The position numbers were made by a program, and so were the translations under genes. The notes under the pieces are model-generated. The model had not been told where the DNA came from, did not search any database, and worked only from the letters and a program-made list of their open reading frames with translations. A DNA stretch of 64,000 nucleotides. Origin: Petrosia ficiformis (taxonomy: Eukaryota; Porifera; Demospongiae; Haplosclerida; Petrosiidae). The DNA is taken from the NCBI GenBank assembly GCA_947044365.1, contig OX345648.1:722001-786000 (forward strand). The letters are read 5' to 3'. Position 1 is the first letter of the stretch. Each line of letters begins with the position of its first letter. Below are positions 59,729 through 64,000 of this stretch, piece by piece.

Positions 59729-62623
59729 CATACATACATACACACATACATAAGTACATACATACACACATAGACACACATAAACACATAGACACATAGA
59801 CACACATAAACACATAGACACATAGACACACATAAACACATACACACATAGACACATACATAGTTTGACATATGTACATACATACATACTTACAAACATA
59901 CAATTGTAATATGTATAGAATCTATTATTACTTTATCATACAATGAGTATCTGAATTGACTACAAATTGTGCTATAGATGGCATGAAACACTTGTTAACA
60001 TAATTCATAATATAATAATAATTATAATTATTCTTTGGTAATAGATAACAACTTGCAATAGTCAACAAAATCAACAAGTTCCACCTGTGGATAGTAGCTT
60101 TAATATAATATATAATAATGGAATCCCTCTATTAAGGACACCCTTGAGACAATATAATAGTTCTAATTAATTAGAGGGGTCTCCTTATTTCAGGGGATGT
60201 AGGAATAGAGGGTCGAGTTCTATTACTAATACAGTGGAATCCCTCTATTCAGGTAACCAATAAAAGTGTCCTGATTAGAGGTGTATCCTCATTTCAGAGG
60301 GCGGTTGGAATAGAGGGTGAGGTTCAATTGTATTACATTAAAGGACCTCGTTAATTAAGAGCTGTGAAAGTATGATTATATTTCTTACAGCTGAATCAGA
60401 TAATGGAGTTAGAACAATATCAACAGATGTCTCAACAATCCTCTGTGTGAGACATTGCTCTAGTAGTTCAAATGAACATCCCAGCATATCACAGGCAAAC
60501 TGAGCAGCTATGTATAGAGTAATAGACACAACAATAAACAAATGGAGATTTAATGAAGTTAAGATATGATAAACAAAAATTATTACCAAAGATTCAATTT
60601 GTATTTGTGTATTTACTACATGTGGATCAGTTGTGGCTGAGTGGCTAAGCCATTCAATAACATTACACCAGGAGTGCATTGATAACAAAACATAGCATTT
60701 TCATGTTGATGTGCTCCTCACTGAGCAGGACTATAAAACCGGAGTACCAGTTCTATCTCTGAAGAAATGGTGTATATCTTAGAACCTTTGTATGTATGCG
60801 GCCAATGTGATGAGCATGTAAGCTGATGGAATCTCTCTATTTAAGGAGTTTAGCCTTATTCTTGATCAATTGAAACTTAACGTACTTAGGAGGTACTCTC
60901 GCAGATACTTGTTATAGCTAGCAATTCCTGTTTATTCTGCTCATTTGTATGCAACAACGAAGCACACATTTGAAAGACTGAGGAGTAATATTGAGACTCA
61001 TAGCTTTAGCCTACTGTCTACTATGAAAAACAACACTGTAGTGTATAGTTATATACCTTCTATATTTTTCATATTGCAGGCAGTTGTTCCATCTGGGAGG
61101 GAATATCCATCAAATGTAATGTTTCCAATGTTTAGTATTGCTGCTAGAAGTTCAAATATGCTACTAATTTCTTCTGGTGAGAATCCAATTATCTCCATAG
61201 CGTTCTGTAATAAATAAACCATAATTACAACATGATCACAACATCATTGCAACTTTTTATGCATTAATGGTTTAACTTACTATAGTTTGGTCTAAATGTT
61301 TTTCGTCTTCAACACTTAATGCTTCGGTACCTTCTGCATTACGCAAGTACCTGTATTTCGAAGGCTCACCATCAATATGGAGCATTTCTATATGCAGGAA
61401 ATAAAATACCTTTTTGAATTTAATCCAACAGAGGGTCAAGTGTTTGATATTTATGAAAATTACAAAGATAAGTCAGACTAACCAAGGAGATCAGGATCTG
61501 TTCCTGATAACAGCTGAAAGAAGATGTGAAAGTTTCTCTCTCCTGGACTTGTACGAACTATTCTTGACTACAAAGCGGTATTAACAATTGAAAAATGATT
61601 TTATGACGTGTTGTTCATTACCTTTTCTAAGAGATCTAAATGCACAAGAAGAGATATTTAATAACCATTGATATTGAGTGTATTATTCACTTACATATTG
61701 ATATGATTCCACCCACTGGATCACCCTTGAAGTCAAACTCTATGTCCATGTACTTACCCTGTCATAACAAGAAGATTATAATATTGTTTGGTATATAAAA
61801 TACATCCTAAATCAAGTGATGTGTTTCGCTATAACTTACAAAACGAGATGAATTGTCGTTTCTTTTTGTTTTTGCATTTCCAAAAGCTAAAATATATATT
61901 TTACATATGCAATAACTTTGTTTGTGTTCGATATACTCACCTTCTAATACAGGGTTAGATTGTAACAGTTGCTCTTTCACTCGATCTACTTCTTCTCCTT
62001 TGCCAGACACCTGTGCTATATACTGCATTATAAGTTTCGAAGCTTCTGTTTTTCCAGCTCCAGATTCTCCCGATATTATAATACACTGATCTTTATTCCT
62101 ATCTCTCATTGATCGATAGGCATCATCTGCTATAGCGTAGCTATTGGAATTTAAGATTCATTTGTGAGGTGATTGCAATTCTAGTTTCAACTTACATATG
62201 TGGAGGTATTTCATAGATGTTTCTGCTTCGATACTCTGCTATGTATTCTGGTGTGTAGATCTCCAACTGACGATATGGATTCATTGATATCACCACATTG
62301 CCAATATAAGTCTACAGTACAATCAAAGGAGATGTTAGTATATAATTATACTCAGGTGTAAATGAAATTATAATTATCTAGACTGAAATCGCAATAATGG
62401 ATAATGTTCTTACATAAATTTCTCCAGCATTGAATCTTGCTTTCAAGTTCTTAATGAGACTATCCTCAGACAGAGGATCCAGAAGCACCATATCACTACA
62501 ACCTACTTTATTATCAAGAAGGTGAACACTGCTTTTTCTTTTGCTTTCTTTCTTATCTGTTACTGCACCTCCAATGTTACCACGTATTTGTTTTCCCCCA
62601 GTAGCTCCAGGTGTACTCGCCAT
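51292..62623 (-). CDS. MYO1B: Class I myosin, Myo1a/Myo1b-like, complete (31 exons, 1137 aa)
   Basis: Actin-based, membrane-binding motor. The hand-built 31 exons sum to 3414 nt with every phase matching; the length equals that of vertebrate Myo1b. Exon 1 is 62623-62414, exon 2 62311-62196, exon 3 62140-61941; the last is 51412-51292. Motor: P-loop GESGAGKT (residues 133-140), switch I NDNSSRF (185-191), switch II DIYGFE (413-418), and an acidic residue 16 before DALSK (TEDS rule). Neck: several IQ motifs, [14 protein letters not shown] (exon 56393-56232), [11 protein letters not shown] (55377-55321), [12 protein letters not shown] (54775-54707), [10 protein letters not shown] and [12 protein letters not shown] (54659-54486). 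Tail: TH1 domain from about residue 873, with [19 protein letters not shown] and ICKRKGN, which binds acidic phospholipids. The N-terminus has about 30 extra residues before [10 protein letters not shown]. Exon 6 is only 14 nt. Confidence 0.95.
52384..52550. repeat. (TATG)n microsatellite
   Basis: Tetranucleotide tract with TACG interruptions, in the myosin intron between exons 29 and 30. Confidence 0.92.
52905..52995. repeat. (TAGA)n microsatellite
   Basis: Begins right at the acceptor of myosin exon 29, in the intron between exons 28 and 29. Confidence 0.92.
54060..54470. repeat. Minisatellite, units of about 60 bp
   Basis: Six or more units containing 'acattagggacagataccc' and 'agtataggaaccagtaca', in the myosin intron between exons 24 and 25. 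The last units are shortened to about 40 bp. Confidence 0.88.
55435..56123 (-). mobile_element. Family A MITE, inverted, about eight 68-bp units
   Basis: Largest copy in the window. Units start at 55547, 55615, 55683, 55751, 55819, 55887, 55955 and 56023, a strict 68-bp period, with alternating variants ('gagctacag' and 'gagttacag') that suggest duplication of unit pairs. It ends with 'gtcatcatgaatgtgaaca'. It lies in the myosin intron between exons 21 and 22. Confidence 0.9.
56485..56634. mobile_element. 150-bp MITE with perfect 15-bp terminal inverted repeats
   Basis: The left end 'aggttttagccaaag' (56485-56499) is the exact reverse complement of the right end 'ctttggctaaaacct' (56620-56634). 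The interior contains two 'cctttgatgtggt' repeats. It lies in the myosin intron between exons 20 and 21. Confidence 0.8.
58042..58090. repeat. (TATG)n microsatellite
   Basis: Short tetranucleotide tract in the myosin intron between exons 16 and 17. Confidence 0.9.
58139..58423. mobile_element. Family C MITE, full-length ('ctagtgttgttttagt' ends)
   Basis: 285 bp bounded by 'ctagtgttgttttagt' and its reverse complement 'actaaaacaacactag', with an interior of 'agttatagttatagttta' type sequence and 'gttaactaac' motifs. Incomplete copies occur at about 13730-13930, 14967-15097, 27830-28070, 29043-29252, 33720-33960, 45826-46025 and 57590-57770. Non-coding. Confidence 0.8.
59553..59900. repeat. 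(CATA)n / (ACACATAG)n compound microsatellite
   Basis: TACA tetramers mixed with ACACATAG octamers in the myosin intron between exons 10 and 11. It creates long spurious open frames on both strands. Confidence 0.93.
60118..60330. repeat. Dispersed repeat with 'ggaatccctctatt' ends
   Basis: The motif 'tggaatccctctatt' occurs at 60119 and 60236, with related inverted 'ggaatagagggt' copies, giving two adjacent foldback pieces. Probably decayed MITEs; related words such as 'ggaatctctctatttaagg' reappear at 60827. Confidence 0.55.
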
Positions 62624-63224
62624 CTGTGCATATTAAAGATTGTAAAGATGACAACCATGAAGCAACTATAACTAAATGTTACCTTGAATGGGATTGTGCA
62701 GCCAAGACTAGCACCTTGTCACGCCCTATAAACTTGAGCAAGTACAAGGGTGGGGCTGTATAAATATCTACACGTACACGTACACGTACACGTACACGTA
62801 CGCGGCGGCGATGCATAGTCGGCGGCACCGCCCTTCGCTTTGTATGCGCGCGCTTGTAGCAAAGTTACTCCTTATCCGTCAACATTTAGAATAAGAATTA
62901 GAGCAAATAAGCAAGTGAAATAGTGTCATGGAGCCAAACTCAACTAAAACCAGTAATATAAACGAGCGAAAGGCAAAAATACATAAATAATTGATATTTG
63001 AAATCAATAATTATTATTATTGCATGTGTGAATGAATAATAATTTCACTAAATCTGTATCAACATTAAATATCAAGTTACAATATCAGACATAATAATGG
63101 ATATAATAAATAATATAATATAGTAAAGATTCAACTTTTACCATGTGTATTTGTATAAATAATAAATAAAAACAGCTCAATGAAATGTAATATGAAATGA
63201 TTGATGAAATGATTGATGAATTGA
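62624..63224 (-). promoter_or_regulatory. Myosin upstream region with CACGTA array and GC-rich patch
   Basis: Between the myosin start and the stop of the diflavin reductase (both minus strand). 62768-62803 is an array of six or so CACGTA hexamers, followed by the most GC-rich stretch of the window (about 62800-62860, with 'cggcggcg' and 'tgcgcgcgc'). It probably contains the myosin promoter. The rest (62880-63224) is AT-rich with no gene. Confidence 0.55.
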
Positions 63225-64000
63225 TTAAATCCACACATCAAGGACGTACCGTCCATCTTCCTGTAACTCATTAAAAATTTGATTGGAAGTTTTATGAGTT
63301 AAATCACCTGTAGAAATAAATATTGCATACTAAAAGCAACTAATGGTATTTAATCAGCAGTATCTAATGTAGGACCTTGAAAGATTCAGGTCCTACCAAC
63401 TGTAAGCCTCCAGAAGGTCTGGGTTGAATGTTATTAAATGCCTATGCAAGCTACCTGTAATGCATTCATGTGGTGTCATTCTGAGGGCTCAGTCAATTAA
63501 TAAGTATAGAAAATAAAAGAATGCATACTTGAGCTACTGACCAAAAGGAACACTGCAACTAGTACCTACAAAAAGCTTCAAAACGTAAGCAAAATAGGAA
63601 AATGGTCATCAGCAACGAGTAAAGGTCATCACAAAGCAATTATAGGGATACTTGTTAGTACTGATTTCGAGTCTATGTAAAATAATTGTACCTTAAATTT
63701 ATAGGTGGAGAATCTTATGGCATATAAACCACACCTCATAAATACACGCAATTCAATACACTTTGTGTGCACTCTACCAACTCTGGCTTCTAGCTATACC
63801 CATCTTCCAGCTATACAGTACTTAACACTGATAACACATACTAACATCAATCATGTGGTTTAGATACTTACCTGAACTATCAATATAGGATTGTATCACA
63901 TCTAACATTGCTTCTCTAATATTCTTTGTCATGTTCTTTGCATCGCTATGGAAACAATATTAACTTAATACATTATGTAACTATATTCACTTACCCACAA
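63225..64000 (-). CDS. Diflavin reductase C-terminus (P450 reductase / methionine synthase reductase type)
   Basis: Three minus-strand exons: 64000-63995 (continues outside the window), 63945-63872 and 63307-63225 (stop 63227-63225). Joined, they read CGDAKNMTKNIREAML, then a helical stretch, ending in ELQEDGRYVLDVWI. The motif CGDAKNM and a C-terminal 'GRYxxDVW' are typical of the NADPH-binding end of FAD/FMN reductases. In known members the penultimate Trp stacks on FAD and sets NADPH preference, and it is present here. The visible part cannot separate cytochrome P450 reductase from methionine synthase reductase; nitric oxide synthase is less likely from the ending. Confidence 0.8.

Noticed and set aside
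59432..59903. Cys-Val-Tyr rich open frames on the minus strand
   Set aside because: Produced by the CATA/ACACATAG microsatellite in a myosin intron.
60625..60700. tRNA or SINE from 'gtggctgagtggctaagcc'
   Set aside because: Resembles an A box, but no B box at the right distance and no acceptor stem were found.

Overview
This is a 64 kb stretch of an AT-rich, intron-rich animal genome. The genes have short GT-AG introns and encode typical metazoan proteins: a class I myosin closest to Myo1a/Myo1b, a RUNDC3-like RUN-domain protein, a SNX-BAR sorting nexin, a diflavin reductase and a kelch protein. Introns are often under 150 bp but some hold kilobases of MITE-like elements and microsatellites. 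A demosponge is my best guess at the organism, but this is inferred from style only. There is no bacterial operon, CRISPR or phage content.

Layout. 20-8780 (+): 3' part of a SNX-BAR sorting nexin gene with a repeat-filled 5.3 kb intron. 7284-41524: two head-to-tail copies of a segmental duplication, U1 (7284-21349) and U2 (21349-41524). Its outer breakpoints lie inside the last intron of the sorting nexin gene and intron 4 of the RUNDC3-like gene. Inside are six copies of an unrecognised three-exon gene of about 192-196 aa with TATA boxes and a hydrophobic N-terminus (10123, 15672, 24192, 29823, 32455 minus, 35657), one intact kelch gene (34235-35299 minus), two kelch 3' fragments, three orphan copies of the sorting nexin terminal exon, and a truncated exon 1-4 copy of the RUNDC3-like gene (17231-19767). 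37210-50114 (+): the complete RUNDC3-like gene, 9 exons, 377 codons. 51292-62623 (-): the complete myosin gene, 31 exons including a 14-nt microexon, 1137 codons. 63225-64000 (-): last three exons of a cytochrome P450 reductase/methionine synthase reductase type diflavin enzyme.

History. U1 is 5.8 kb shorter than U2. Diagnostic bases place a crossover between two family copies within 20 bp (16427-16446); it removed the kelch gene and two family members from U1. Several local tandem arrays differ in copy number between U1 and U2, so they changed after the duplication. The conserved genes look like ordinary housekeeping or cytoskeletal genes. The amplified small-gene family with its kelch neighbour is the lineage-specific, possibly undescribed part. 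No function can be assigned from sequence alone. All exon models were built by hand from splice signals, reading frame and family resemblance; no alignment or database search was run.
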